64,000 bases of DNA. It comes from Betaproteobacteria bacterium HGW-Betaproteobacteria-9. Its GTDB lineage: Bacteria; Pseudomonadota; Gammaproteobacteria; Burkholderiales; Burkholderiaceae_C. Location: the NCBI GenBank assembly GCA_002842215.1, contig PHCC01000023.1, forward strand, positions 1-64,000, in the 5' to 3' direction. Under the pieces are notes generated by a model. That model was not told the origin of the DNA. It did no database searches and saw only the letters and a program-made list of their open reading frames with translations. This document shows positions 1 through 10,457 of the stretch, one piece after another. A program made the translations under genes and the position numbers. How positions within the stretch are numbered: the stretch's first letter is position 1; the number at the start of each line of letters is the position of its first letter.

Positions 1-1089
1 GAAGCCACCCGGGGCCTTGAAGGTCTGGCCGGCCATGGCCGCGATCACCTTGTCGGTGTCGGTGGACTTGGCCTTCTCGACCGCCTGCGCCCACATGTTG
101 ATGCCAATGTAGGTGGCTTCCATCGGGTCGTTGGTCAGCGGCTTGTCCTTGTGACCGGCGATGCCCTTGGCCTTGGCGTAGGCGGCCCACTTCTTGGTGA
201 ACTCGGCGTTGGTCGGGTTCTTCACGCTCATGAAGTAGTTCCAGGCGGCCAGGTGGCCCACCAGCGGCTTGGTGTCCACACCACGCAGCTCTTCTTCACC
301 CACCGAGAAAGCGACCACCGGCACGTCTTTGGCTGACAGGCCGGCATTGCCCAGTTCCTTGTAGAACGGCACGTTGGAGTCGCCGTTGATGGTGGAGACC
401 ACGGCCGTCTTCTTGCCCGCGGCGGCGAACTTCTTGATGTTCGCAATGATGGTCTGGTAGTCGGAGTGACCGAAGGGGGTGTACTCCTCCATGATGTCTT
501 CTTCCTTCACGCCCTTGGCTTTGAGGAAGGCGCGCAGGATCTTGTTGGTCGTGCGCGGGTACACGTAGTCGGTGCCCAGCAACACCCAGCGCTTGGCCGA
601 GCCACCGTCCTTGCTCATCAGGTATTCCACGGCAGGAATGGCCTGCTGGTTGGGCGCAGCGCCGGTGTAGAACACGTTCTTGGACAGCTCTTCGCCTTCG
701 TACTGCACCGGGTAGAACAACAGGTTGTTCTTCTCTTCGAACACCGGCAGCACCGACTTGCGCGAGACCGAGGTCCAGCAGCCGAACACCGCGGCGACCT
801 TGTCCTGGTCAATCAGCTGCTTGGCCTTTTCAGCGAACAGCGGCCAGTTGGAGGCCGGGTCAACGACCACCGGCTCGAGCTTCTTGCCCATCACGCCACC
901 CTTGGCGTTGATCTCGTCGATGGCCATCAGGGCCACGTCTTTCAGCACGGTTTCCGAAATGGCCATCGTGCCCGACAGGCTGTGCAGCACACCGACCTTG
1001 ATGGTGTCGGCGGCGTGGGCGGAAAGACCAAAGGCGCCCAGGGCGGTGGCGACCGTCAGGGCTTTGAGGGTGAATCGACGTTGCATCAT
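1..1089 (-). CDS. urtA: Urea ABC transporter substrate-binding protein UrtA (3' end cut by window edge)
   Basis: Periplasmic urea-binding protein of the UrtABCDE high-affinity importer. 363 codons are visible and the C-terminus lies beyond position 1. The start is ATGATG at 1089/1086, followed by a Sec signal peptide (MQRRFTLKALTVATALG, then ALSAHA-type cleavage near residue 27). The mature start IKVGVLHSLSGTMAISE is typical of branched-chain amino acid/amide-binding proteins. The UrtA-type sections GCWTSVSRKSVLPVFEE, YPVQYEGEE and NQQAIPAVEYL make urea much likelier than leucine as the ligand. It lies downstream of, and on the same strand as, the response regulator and NCS1-kinase genes and divergent from the urease operon, supporting a urea uptake role. 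Other urt genes would be expected to the left of the window. Confidence 0.93.
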   Translation of the reverse strand, partial: MMQRRFTLKALTVATALGAFGLSAHAADTIKVGVLHSLSGTMAISETVLKDVALMAIDEINAKGGVMGKKLEPVVVDPASNWPLFAEKAKQLIDQDKVAAVFGCWTSVSRKSVLPVFEEKNNLLFYPVQYEGEELSKNVFYTGAAPNQQAIPAVEYLMSKDGGSAKRWVLLGTDYVYPRTTNKILRAFLKAKGVKEEDIMEEYTPFGHSDYQTIIANIKKFAAAGKKTAVVSTINGDSNVPFYKELGNAGLSAKDVPVVAFSVGEEELRGVDTKPLVGHLAAWNYFMSVKNPTNAEFTKKWAAYAKAKGIAGHKDKPLTNDPMEATYIGINMWAQAVEKAKSTDTDKVIAAMAGQTFKAPGGF

Positions 1090-1201
1090 GAAGACTTCTC
1101 CAGGTTCGAAAACTTCCGTTGAGGGGTGACTCTTGCCGCCGTTGTCGCCTTGTTTCGGGCGTTTCACAGCGGACAGACGGATGCTAGGGAGAACCCGGAT
1201 C

Positions 1202-1242
1202 GGCGTATGTACGCCGGGTGGCGTATATGGGCGTAGGACGCC
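1202..1242. promoter_or_regulatory. Phased GGCGTA repeat array upstream of urtA (candidate response-regulator operator)
   Basis: GGCGTA occurs at 1202, 1220 and 1230. Its reverse complement TACGCC occurs at 1210, forming the perfect palindrome GGCGTA-tg-TACGCC at 1202-1215, and a degenerate ACGCC half-site ends at 1242. Several spacings are about 10 bp, one helical turn. The array lies about 113-153 bp upstream of the urtA start, just after the response regulator stop. On the minus strand a weak -10-like TAGCAT near 1183 has the array overlapping its -35 region. Inference: binding sites for the adjacent LuxR-type regulator. Confidence 0.5.
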
Positions 1243-2283
1243 TCAGCCCCCATGCTGCGGTTGCAGCAGCGGCACGCGGTTGATCGCCATCGCAGCAGCG
1301 GCCGTGCGAGTCTCAACACCCAGCTTGGCGTGGATGCGCTCCAGGTGTTTCTTCACCGTCGCGGGGCTCGATCCCAGGATGTCGCCGATGTCGCGGTTGA
1401 TCTTGCCCTTGGCCACCCAGTACAGGACTTCGGCCTCGCGCGCGGTGAGGCCAAAGGCCTGGCCCATGGCTTCGAGCACGCTGGCGTCCGACGTTTCCTG
1501 CATCACGATCAGCCAGTCGCCGCCCTCGCCCGGCGCTTCGATGGCCTCGGCACCGTCCTGGTCGCCCACGCGCTGGTGCAGCCGGAAGGTGAGGCGGCGC
1601 GGGCCGTGGTCGAGCGTGAGGCGCGGCGGCTCGCGCTGGGCCTGCGCTTCACCCAGGTGGCGGCGCAGCCATTGCAGCACGGCGGCCGGGGTCTCGGGTG
1701 CGGTGGTGCCGCAGTAGCGCTGCAGCAGCTCGCGCGCCAGCGGGGTCTGCCACATCAGGCGGCCGTCGCACTCGCGCACGGTGATGGTGGCGTAGCCGAA
1801 GGCGTCGAGCGCGTAGCGCGCCTGGCTGCGCTCGACCGCGCCCTGGCGCACGTGGCGCGCGGTGCGCAGGTGCACGCCCATGCGCGCCATCACCTCGCGC
1901 GGCTTGATGGGCTTGGTGACGTAGTCGGCGCCGCCGGCGTCGAGCGCGGCCACCAGGTGCTCGGTCTCGGTCAGACCGGTCATGAAGATGATGGGGATGG
2001 CCGCCGTGGCCGGCTCGGCCTTGAGGCGGCGCGCGACCTCGAAGCCGTCGATGCCGGGCATGACCGCGTCGAGCAGGATCACGTCGGGCACGGCCTGACG
2101 CGCACGTCGGATGGCGGACTCACCATCGAGCGCGACCAGCACGGTGTAGCCGGCTTCGTCGAGCGCGTCGTGCAGCGGCGCCACGTTGTCGGGCACGTCG
2201 TCCACGATCAGCACCACCAGGGCATCGGGCGGGGGCAACTGCGCCGACAGGCGCTCGGGGGAAGGGGTGTCGGTATTCATCAT
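1243..2283 (-). CDS. LuxR/FixJ-family response regulator, probable activator of urea transport
   Basis: 346 residues. An N-terminal receiver domain spans about 23-140, with acidic pair D28/D29, phospho-acceptor D72 in the stretch ILLDAVMPGIDG, and K124 in YVTKPIKP. A middle segment of about 130 residues resembles no domain I can name. The C-terminal LuxR helix-turn-helix is at about 275-340 (FGLTAREAEVLYWVAKG and SSPATVKKHLERIHAKLGV). The start is ATG at 2283 (second ATG at 2280), overlapping the kinase stop (2282-2280), so the two genes are translationally coupled. Position between the NCS1-kinase and urtA suggests it takes phosphate from that kinase and activates urt transcription; this is inferred, not shown. 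Confidence 0.87.
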   Translation of the reverse strand: MMNTDTPSPERLSAQLPPPDALVVLIVDDVPDNVAPLHDALDEAGYTVLVALDGESAIRRARQAVPDVILLDAVMPGIDGFEVARRLKAEPATAAIPIIFMTGLTETEHLVAALDAGGADYVTKPIKPREVMARMGVHLRTARHVRQGAVERSQARYALDAFGYATITVRECDGRLMWQTPLARELLQRYCGTTAPETPAAVLQWLRRHLGEAQAQREPPRLTLDHGPRRLTFRLHQRVGDQDGAEAIEAPGEGGDWLIVMQETSDASVLEAMGQAFGLTAREAEVLYWVAKGKINRDIGDILGSSPATVKKHLERIHAKLGVETRTAAAAMAINRVPLLQPQHGG

Positions 2284-5200
2284 GGAAGCGTGGCGCTTTG
2301 TTGCAGGCGCTGTTCGATCGCCTCGAACCGGAACTCGCGCGCCAGGGTGCGCAGACCCTTGGCGAAGTCGGCCTGCTCGGGGCGCTGGCGCACCCAGTCG
2401 TCCAGCCAGTTCACGATGCCCTTGTAGTAACCCAGGCGCACCAGTTCCAGCAGCGGCGCCAGCTCGGCCGCGCTGCTGGCGGCCGGAGCCTGTGGCGCAT
2501 GCGCCCGCTGCCCGCTCTGCATCGCAGCCTCTGCCGTGATCCATTGCAGGCCCAGGCGCTGGCCCAGCCAGGCGAGCAAGTCGTCGCGCCGCACCGGCTT
2601 GACGAAGAAGTCTTGCGGGCTGTGGCCGAGGTCGTTGTCGAGTCCCTTGTCGAAGGCGTTGGCCGAGACGATGGCCAGCGGCACCCCGCCCCAGCCGCGC
2701 GCGCGCAGGCGGCGCAGGGTTTCCCAGCCGTCGATGCCGGGCATGGCGAGGTCCATGAAGATGGCGTGGGGCGCTCCCTCGCCCGCCGGGTCGAGCGCAT
2801 CGACGATGGCCAGCGCATCGTGGCCGCTGGTGGCCAGCGTCACCTCAAAACCCAGCGGCTGCAGCCAGCGCGCGATGAGTTCGCGGTCGCTCTCTTCGTT
2901 GTCCACCACCAGCACGCGCCGGCGCTCGCCCTCGTAGGCGGTGATCGACGGCGCCACCGTCTCGCGGCGCACCACGGCGCCATGCAGCTCGGGCAGGAAC
3001 AGGCGCACGCTGAACACCGTGCCTTCGCCCAGGGTGCTGCGCACCGTCATCTCGCCGCCCATGAGGTCGGTCAGCATCTTGGCGATGGTCAGGCCCAGAC
3101 CGGTGCCGGTGCTGCCCGCGCCAGCCTGGGCAGCGGCCTCGGCCTGGCCGCGCGCGAAGGGTTCAAACACCCGGTCGAGTTCCTGCGCAGCCATGCCCGG
3201 ACCGGTGTCGTGCACCTCGAACACGGCCATCTCGCGCGCGTGCGCCACACGCAGCCGCACCTCGCCCTGGCGCGTGAACTTCACCGCGTTGCCCAGCAGG
3301 TTGATGAGGATCTGGCGCAGACGCTTCTCGTCGGCGCGCACGGCGTCGGGCAGGCGGCTGCCGCTTTCGAACACGAAGCGCAGGCCCTTGGCCGCGGCCT
3401 GCAGCTCGAACATGCTCGCCATCTCCTGCATGGCGTCGGCAAAGGCCATGGGTTTCACATCGAGCTTCAGCTTGCCGGACTCGATGCGCGCGATGTCCAG
3501 CGTGCCCTCGATCAGCGACAGCAGGTGTTCCCCACCGCGGTGGATGACCTTGATGGCCTGCGCGCGGTGCGGCGCGATGTCGTCGTCTTCCTGCAGCAGC
3601 TGGGCGTAGCCGAGGATGCTGTTGAGCGGCGTGCGCAGCTCGTGGCTGATGGTGCTGATGTAGCGGCTCTTGGCCTGGTTGGCCAGGTCGGCGGCCTGGC
3701 GCGCGCGCTGCAACTGCTCGTCGGTCTGGCGGTGCGAGTCGATCTCCTGCATCAGCAGGCGCGTCTGCCGGTTCGACTCTTCCTGCGCCACCACACGGCT
3801 CTTGTGCGCGAGCACCAGCCACCAGGCCACGGTGGCCGCGATCAGCAGCAGCACGGCATAGACCCGCAGGAAGCCGGTGCGCAGCGCGGCGTCGAGCAGG
3901 CTGGCGTCGGCCACCGCTTGCAGACCCTGTCCCAGGCCCTGCACCTGCTGCCGGTACAAGAGCCCAAGCACCGCCGCGAGCACCGGCGCCACCACAAGCA
4001 TCAGCAACAGGTAGTGCGCCAGGCCCGCTTCGAGGTAGGGCCACATGCGCTGCGGCAACACCCTTTGCAGTGCGCCCTGCCATTGTTCGGAGAGGCGGGC
4101 GTGGGGTTTGCAGAGATCGCCACAGCGCGCGTCGAGCGTGCAGCACAGCGAACAGATGTGGCCCTGGTAAGCAGGGCAGTGCGCCATGTCGGGCGCTTCG
4201 TACTCACGCTCGCAAATCACGCAGCGGAGGAGTGCACCCCCCGCGCCGCCTGCGGCGTCCCCCCCCTCAAGGGGGGCAACACCAGCGGCCGGGCGAAGCC
4301 CGTTCCGCTGTGTTTCTGGGAGGGCTACCCCGCTTCCCGCACAACCGTCGCAAGAAACTTTGTCGCAGGGTTGCGAGGTGCGAGCAATGTAATACCGCCC
4401 CCGCGTCGCCCAGGCGATCAGCGGCGACGCCACCAGCGCCGTCACCATCGCGATCACCGCCGAAAACGCCTGCGCCGTGTCGCCCATCAGTCCCATGTGT
4501 GCCGCAATCGACAGCCCCGATGCCAGGCCCATGGCGCCCACGCCCACAGGGTTGATGTCGTACAGGTGCGCGCGTTTGAACTCGATGCCCGGCGGGCTCC
4601 AGCCCAGCGGTTTGTTGATCACCAGGTCGGCCACCACGGCCATGATCCAGGCGATGGCGAGGTTGCTGTAGAGCCCCAGCACCTCGCCCAGCGCGCGGAA
4701 CACGTTCATCTCCATCAGCATGAAGGCGATCAGGGTGTTGAACACCACCCAGACCACGCGCCCCGGGTGGCTGTGCGTGAGGCGCGAGAAGAAGTTGCTC
4801 CAGGCCAGCGAGCCGGCGTAGGCGTTGGTGACGTTGATCTTGAGCTGCGACACCACCACGAACAGCGCCGTCGCCACCACCGCCCAGCCGTAGTTCGGGA
4901 ACACGTATTCGTAAGCCGCGAGGTACATCTGGTTCGGGTCCACCGCGCGCTCGGGCGGCACCATGTGGCTGATAGCCAGGTAGGCCAGCAGTGCGCCGCC
5001 CAGCATCTTGAGCACGCCGATGAGCACCCAGCCCGGCCCGCCGGCCAGCACGCCGGCCCACCAGCGCCAGGCCCGGCCTTTTTCGGGCGCCGGCATGAAA
5101 CGCAGGTAGTCGGCCTGCTCGCCCATCTGGGTGATGAGCGCGATGCCCACCGTGAGAGCTGCACCAAACAAGTGCCAATCGAAGACCGCACCTGCACCAG

Positions 5201-5879
5201 ATTCGCCCCCGTAATGCACCACATTGGAGAACGCACCGGGATCGAGCATCCAGACCGCCACGAAGGGCACCAACATCATCACCAGCCACAGCGGCTGGGT
5301 CCAGACCTGGAAGCGGCTGATGACCGAGACCCCGTAGGTCACCAGCGGGATCACCACCAGCGCGCAGATCAGGTAACCCCAGGCCGGCGGGATGTCCAGC
5401 GCCAGCTCCAGCGCGTAGGCCATGACCGCCGCTTCGAGCGCGAAAAAAATGAAGGTGAACGAGGCGTAGATCAGCGAGGTGATGGTGGAGCCGATGTAGC
5501 CAAAGCCCGCGCCACGCGTGAGCAGGTCCATGTCGACGCCGTAGCGCGCGGCGTACACGCTGATGGGCAGGCCGGCCAGGAAGATGATGAGTCCGGTGAC
5601 CAGGATGGCCCAGAACGCGTTGACAAAGCCGTACTGCACCAGCAGCGTGGCGCCTACCGCTTCCAGGATCAGGAACGAGGCGGCACCAAACGCCGTGTTG
5701 GCCACGCGCCATTCGCTCCACTTGCGAAAGCGCTGCGGCGTGTAGCGCAGCGCGTAGTCTTCCATCGTCTCGCTGCCGACCCAGCTGTTGTAGTCGCGGC
5801 GCACCTTGATGATGCGTTGCGGTGCATCGCCGAGTGGCGCAGCGCTGACAGGGGTGGAAATGACGGGCTCGGGGTTCAC
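2280..5879 (-). CDS. NCS1 transporter-fused hybrid sensor histidine kinase/receiver
   Basis: About 1,199 residues. Residues ~27-495 are an NCS1-family (purine/cytosine/allantoin permease-like) membrane domain of about 12 segments, beginning RRDYNSWVGSETMEDYALR. Residues ~520-548 are a linker encoded by a dispersed repeat. Residues ~550-592 form a Cys/His cluster (CVICE, HCPAY, ICSLCC, CGDLCKPH) that probably binds metal. Two more membrane segments follow, then HisKA with H746 (STISHELRTPLNS), HATPase (NLLGNAVKFT, DTGPGMA, GTGLGLTIAK), and a receiver with D1043 (IFMDLAMPGIDG). No in-frame ATG precedes the conserved N-terminus, so I chose GTG at 5879; an 8-codon ATG ORF (5902-5876) overlaps this GTG. 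Probable role: transport-coupled sensing of a urea or nucleobase compound. The ligand is unknown. Confidence 0.85.
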   Translation of the reverse strand: MNPEPVISTPVSAAPLGDAPQRIIKVRRDYNSWVGSETMEDYALRYTPQRFRKWSEWRVANTAFGAASFLILEAVGATLLVQYGFVNAFWAILVTGLIIFLAGLPISVYAARYGVDMDLLTRGAGFGYIGSTITSLIYASFTFIFFALEAAVMAYALELALDIPPAWGYLICALVVIPLVTYGVSVISRFQVWTQPLWLVMMLVPFVAVWMLDPGAFSNVVHYGGESGAGAVFDWHLFGAALTVGIALITQMGEQADYLRFMPAPEKGRAWRWWAGVLAGGPGWVLIGVLKMLGGALLAYLAISHMVPPERAVDPNQMYLAAYEYVFPNYGWAVVATALFVVVSQLKINVTNAYAGSLAWSNFFSRLTHSHPGRVVWVVFNTLIAFMLMEMNVFRALGEVLGLYSNLAIAWIMAVVADLVINKPLGWSPPGIEFKRAHLYDINPVGVGAMGLASGLSIAAHMGLMGDTAQAFSAVIAMVTALVASPLIAWATRGRYYIARTSQPCDKVSCDGCAGSGVALPETQRNGLRPAAGVAPLEGGDAAGGAGGALLRCVICEREYEAPDMAHCPAYQGHICSLCCTLDARCGDLCKPHARLSEQWQGALQRVLPQRMWPYLEAGLAHYLLLMLVVAPVLAAVLGLLYRQQVQGLGQGLQAVADASLLDAALRTGFLRVYAVLLLIAATVAWWLVLAHKSRVVAQEESNRQTRLLMQEIDSHRQTDEQLQRARQAADLANQAKSRYISTISHELRTPLNSILGYAQLLQEDDDIAPHRAQAIKVIHRGGEHLLSLIEGTLDIARIESGKLKLDVKPMAFADAMQEMASMFELQAAAKGLRFVFESGSRLPDAVRADEKRLRQILINLLGNAVKFTRQGEVRLRVAHAREMAVFEVHDTGPGMAAQELDRVFEPFARGQAEAAAQAGAGSTGTGLGLTIAKMLTDLMGGEMTVRSTLGEGTVFSVRLFLPELHGAVVRRETVAPSITAYEGERRRVLVVDNEESDRELIARWLQPLGFEVTLATSGHDALAIVDALDPAGEGAPHAIFMDLAMPGIDGWETLRRLRARGWGGVPLAIVSANAFDKGLDNDLGHSPQDFFVKPVRRDDLLAWLGQRLGLQWITAEAAMQSGQRAHAPQAPAASSAAELAPLLELVRLGYYKGIVNWLDDWVRQRPEQADFAKGLRTLAREFRFEAIEQRLQQSATLP
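4236..4321 (-). repeat. Dispersed palindromic element A, copy A1, inside the kinase reading frame
   Basis: Read on the minus strand, this 86-bp stretch aligns with the elements at 18050-18130 and 28912-29000. Shared blocks in order: CCCAGAA, G(C/T)GGAAC(G/C)GGCTT, GCCGGGCC-like, GTTGCCCCC, a short C-run/G-run hairpin, and GCCGCAGGCGGCGCGGGGG-like. The other two are intergenic; this one lies within the transporter-kinase ORF without breaking the frame and encodes the Gly/Ala-rich linker at about residues 520-548. Confidence 0.75.
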
Positions 5880-5966
5880 CCCAGTCTTGGTGCAGCTTTC
5901 ATGCCACGGCTGCCCGGGAGGCGGGGTTCTGCGAAACTGCAAGGCCACACGCCGGACACCCACTGC

Positions 5967-6821
5967 ATGCGACAACTCTCCCCGCAGGGTCAGCAGACCC
6001 TCAATCACATCGCCCAGCGCCACGGCTTCAGTTTTGAAGCCACGCTCTCCATGCTCGAATCCGTGATCAACGGCAACGGCAACGGCAGCATGGCCCAGTT
6101 CAACCACCCCGAGTTCAGCGGCTCGGGCCAGTGGATGCGCGGCGGCATGACCATGGTGTCGGACATGTTCAACAACTACCTGAAGGGCCGGGTCGACAAC
6201 CTCTGCAGCGAGCTGTCCAGCCTGATCGCCAACCAGCCGGAACTCCTGCGCAGCGGCAGCTTTCAAAGCCAGAGCCAGGGCGGCAGCACCCACAACCAGA
6301 TTCAGGCCAACCACGCGGGCGACAGCGGGCAAAGCCAAAATGACAACGGCTTCGGCGTCAACAGCCTGTTCGTGCCGCCCGCGGCGGGCACCAGCGGCGA
6401 CTGGTGGCCCGCCGACCTGCGCTGGCCCAACAGCACCGGCGCCCAGAACAACGTGCGCTACGCCTATTTCGCACAGGCGCAGCGCCTGGCGATCGAGATT
6501 CATGGCTCCGTCACGGTCTACGACACACTGGACCACCAGATCGGCGGTTTTTCGCAGCAGCAATCGGCGGGCGGCACGCTGTCTTTTTCGAGCCAGTACG
6601 GCCTGATCGACGTGGCCAGCCTGCCCGTGGTCTCGCATGACGGCATGGCCGTGCAAGCCCAAGCGCCGCTGTCAGGTGGCTTCCGGCACAACAACCCACC
6701 CGACGCCGGTTCGCCAGACATCTTTGGCGCCATCGAACGCCTGGCTGGCCTGCACGCCAAGGGCCTGCTGACCGACACCGAATTCAGCACCAAGAAGGCC
6801 GAGCTGCTGGCCCGCCTTTGA
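5967..6821 (+). CDS. SHOCT-domain protein of unknown function
   Basis: 284 residues from ATG 5967. The N-terminal half is rich in Gln, Ser, Asn and Gly ([20 protein letters not shown]) with no signal peptide or membrane segment. A middle region (about 160-230) looks like a compact beta-rich domain ([34 protein letters not shown]). The C-terminus ([33 protein letters not shown]) is a clear SHOCT motif, a short C-terminal oligomerisation/regulatory module found on varied proteins. It is divergent from the NCS1-kinase (87-bp gap) and lies 55 bp upstream of ureA on the same strand, so may be co-transcribed with urease. It is not UreD, which often occupies this place. Function not assignable. Confidence 0.75.
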   Translation: MRQLSPQGQQTLNHIAQRHGFSFEATLSMLESVINGNGNGSMAQFNHPEFSGSGQWMRGGMTMVSDMFNNYLKGRVDNLCSELSSLIANQPELLRSGSFQSQSQGGSTHNQIQANHAGDSGQSQNDNGFGVNSLFVPPAAGTSGDWWPADLRWPNSTGAQNNVRYAYFAQAQRLAIEIHGSVTVYDTLDHQIGGFSQQQSAGGTLSFSSQYGLIDVASLPVVSHDGMAVQAQAPLSGGFRHNNPPDAGSPDIFGAIERLAGLHAKGLLTDTEFSTKKAELLARL

Positions 6822-6876
6822 GGGGAAGGGCACGGAATTTGCTCGACAGCATCATCAACCGAACGCCGAACGCCCC

Positions 6877-7179
6877 ATGGAACTCACCCCCCGAGAGAAA
6901 GACAAGCTGCTGATCTTCACCGCTGCCCTGCTGGCCGAGCGGCGCAAGGCGCGCGGCCTGAAGCTCAACTACCCCGAAGCCGTGGCGCTGATCAGCGCGG
7001 CGGTGATGGAAGGCGCCCGCGACGGCAAGACCGTGGCCCAGCTCATGAGCGAAGGCCGCAACGTGCTCACGCGCGACGATGTGATGGAGGGCATCGCCGA
7101 GATGATTCCCGACATCCAGGTCGAGGCGACCTTCCCGGACGGCACCAAGCTCGTCACGGTTCATACCCCCATCCCTTGA
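6877..7179 (+). CDS. ureA: Urease subunit gamma
   Basis: 100 residues, the usual UreA length. Begins [20 protein letters not shown] and contains [20 protein letters not shown] and VTVHTPIP at the C-terminus, all hallmarks of urease gamma. It is a structural subunit of the nickel urease that hydrolyses urea to ammonia and carbamate in the cytoplasm. First gene of ureA-ureJ-ureB-ureC-ureE-ureF-ureG, all plus strand with short gaps, hence one operon. Confidence 0.97.
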   Translation: MELTPREKDKLLIFTAALLAERRKARGLKLNYPEAVALISAAVMEGARDGKTVAQLMSEGRNVLTRDDVMEGIAEMIPDIQVEATFPDGTKLVTVHTPIP

Positions 7180-7198
7180 CCCCACCCCAGAGGTCCGC

Positions 7199-7789
7199 AT
7201 GAAACTGCTTACCAAATCCCTGTTCACCGTCGCCCTGGTCTCCACCGCCCTCGCCGCCCAAGCCCACACCGGCCACGGCACCAGCAGCCTGATGGAAGGC
7301 CTTGCCCACCCGTTCGGACTGGACCACCTGCTGGCCATGCTGGCCGTGGGCATCTGGTCGGTCTCGGCCCTCCCTGCCAGCAAGGCATGGCAAGGACCAG
7401 CCACTTTTCTGCAGGCCCTGGTGGTCAGCGCCATGCTGGGCACGGTGGGCGCGCCCCTGCCGTATCTGGAGCACGGCGTCTCGCTCTCGGTGATGCTGTT
7501 CGGTGCCATGCTGATCCTGGCTGCCAAACCCATGCCACCGGCCATCGGTCTGGGCCTGATTGCTGCAGCCGCCTCGCTGCACGGTCTGGCACACGGAGCT
7601 GAAACGCCCGCGTCCGGCTTCGCGGGCTACGCCTTCGGCTTCCTGCTGACCACCGCCGCGCTGCACCTCGGCGGCGTGGGCCTCGGTCTGGCCATCCGCC
7701 GGCTGTTCGCCGAACGCCGCGGCATCGCCCTGGGCAGCCTGGGCACCATCCTCGGCGGTGCGGGCCTGTATTTGTTCGCACAGCTTTGA
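7199..7789 (+). CDS. ureJ: HupE/UreJ-family membrane protein (probable nickel permease)
   Basis: 196 residues with an N-terminal signal peptide ([20 protein letters not shown]) and about six hydrophobic segments. The processed protein begins with AHTGHGTSS, followed by [15 protein letters not shown], the His/Asp motif of the HupE/UreJ family associated with nickel (or cobalt) passage into the cell. Placed between ureA and ureB with 19-bp and 10-bp gaps, it is inserted in the urease operon and probably supplies nickel for urease maturation. The family match is strong; metal specificity is inferred from context. Confidence 0.88.
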   Translation: MKLLTKSLFTVALVSTALAAQAHTGHGTSSLMEGLAHPFGLDHLLAMLAVGIWSVSALPASKAWQGPATFLQALVVSAMLGTVGAPLPYLEHGVSLSVMLFGAMLILAAKPMPPAIGLGLIAAAASLHGLAHGAETPASGFAGYAFGFLLTTAALHLGGVGLGLAIRRLFAERRGIALGSLGTILGGAGLYLFAQL

Positions 7790-7799
7790 GGACATGCCC

Positions 7800-8105
7800 A
7801 TGATCCCCGGCGAACTCTTCACCGACGCGGGCGAACACGCCCTCAACCCCGGCCGCCGCACGCTCACGCTGGTGGTGCAAAACACCGCCAACCGGCCGGT
7901 GCAGGTGGGCTCGCACTACCACTTTGCCGAGACCAACAGCGCGCTGAGCTTCGACCGGGGGGCGACCAAAGGCATGCGCCTGAACATCGCGGCCGGCACC
8001 GCGGTGCGCTTCGAACCCGGACAACAACGCACGGTGGAGCTGGTTGACTTTGCGGGCGACCGCGTCGTGATCGGTTTCCGAGGTCTGGTGCAAGGCGCCG
8101 TCTAA
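7800..8105 (+). CDS. ureB: Urease subunit beta
   Basis: 101 residues starting [20 protein letters not shown], the canonical UreB start; an ATG six bases upstream (7794) would add only Met-Pro. Contains [13 protein letters not shown] and [19 protein letters not shown], strongly conserved in urease beta chains. Structural partner of UreA and UreC in the holoenzyme. Lies 10 bp after ureJ and 18 bp before ureC. Confidence 0.97.
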   Translation: MIPGELFTDAGEHALNPGRRTLTLVVQNTANRPVQVGSHYHFAETNSALSFDRGATKGMRLNIAAGTAVRFEPGQQRTVELVDFAGDRVVIGFRGLVQGAV

Positions 8106-8123
8106 GCAGTCAGGATCAACAAC

Positions 8124-9842
<1,719 letters not shown>

Positions 9843-9863
9843 CCATCTCAACCTCTGTGATTC

Positions 9864-10457
9864 ATGCTTCAAGCTTCCAAGCTCATCCCCCAGGCCCAGG
9901 GCCTCGCCCCGGTGTTGGTGCGCCGTGCTGCGCACATCGAACTGGACTGGGATGTGCGCCAGAAAAGCCGTTTCGACGCCACCGCCTCCAACGGACGCAC
10001 GGTGGGCGTGTTCCTGCCACGCGGCAGCGTGGTGCGCGGCGGTGACGTGCTGGTCACGCAGGATGGCTCACTCATCCGCGTGGTCGCCGCGCCGCAAACC
10101 GTGCTGAAGATCACCGCCTGCACCGCGCACGATCACCACCACGAACACAGCGGCGCCTTCGACCTCATGCGCGCCGCCTACCACTTGGGCAACCGCCACG
10201 TGCCCATCGAACTGCAACCCGACCACCTGAAGATCGAGCCCGACCACGTGCTGGCTGACATGCTGCGCGCCATGCACCTCACCGTGGCCGAGGTGCGCGA
10301 ACCGTTCGAGCCCGAGGGTGGCGCCTACGGGCAGCAGCACGCCGGCGGGCACGGCCATGCGCATGGCGTTCAGGCACACGACCATGACCACGCCAGCCAC
10401 GCCCACGGGCACCATGCCCACGCACACGACCACGCCGCGGGACATGCGCACGGCTGA
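9864..10457 (+). CDS. ureE: Urease accessory protein UreE, nickel metallochaperone
   Basis: 197 residues. The N-terminal peptide-binding domain ([39 protein letters not shown]) and nickel-binding domain ([18 protein letters not shown]) match UreE. The last ~40 residues are almost entirely His, Ala, Gly and Asp, an extended His-rich tail of the kind that binds several nickel ions. It delivers nickel to the UreFGD-apourease complex. Starts 21 bp after ureC and its last 14 bases overlap the chosen ureF start. Confidence 0.95.
   Translation: MLQASKLIPQAQGLAPVLVRRAAHIELDWDVRQKSRFDATASNGRTVGVFLPRGSVVRGGDVLVTQDGSLIRVVAAPQTVLKITACTAHDHHHEHSGAFDLMRAAYHLGNRHVPIELQPDHLKIEPDHVLADMLRAMHLTVAEVREPFEPEGGAYGQQHAGGHGHAHGVQAHDHDHASHAHGHHAHAHDHAAGHAHG

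Noticed and set aside
2298-6821. A 1,507-codon plus-strand open frame
   Set aside because: Most of it is the complement of the transporter-kinase gene in GC-rich DNA; only its last part from 5967 has independent protein-like features and is reported as the SHOCT gene.
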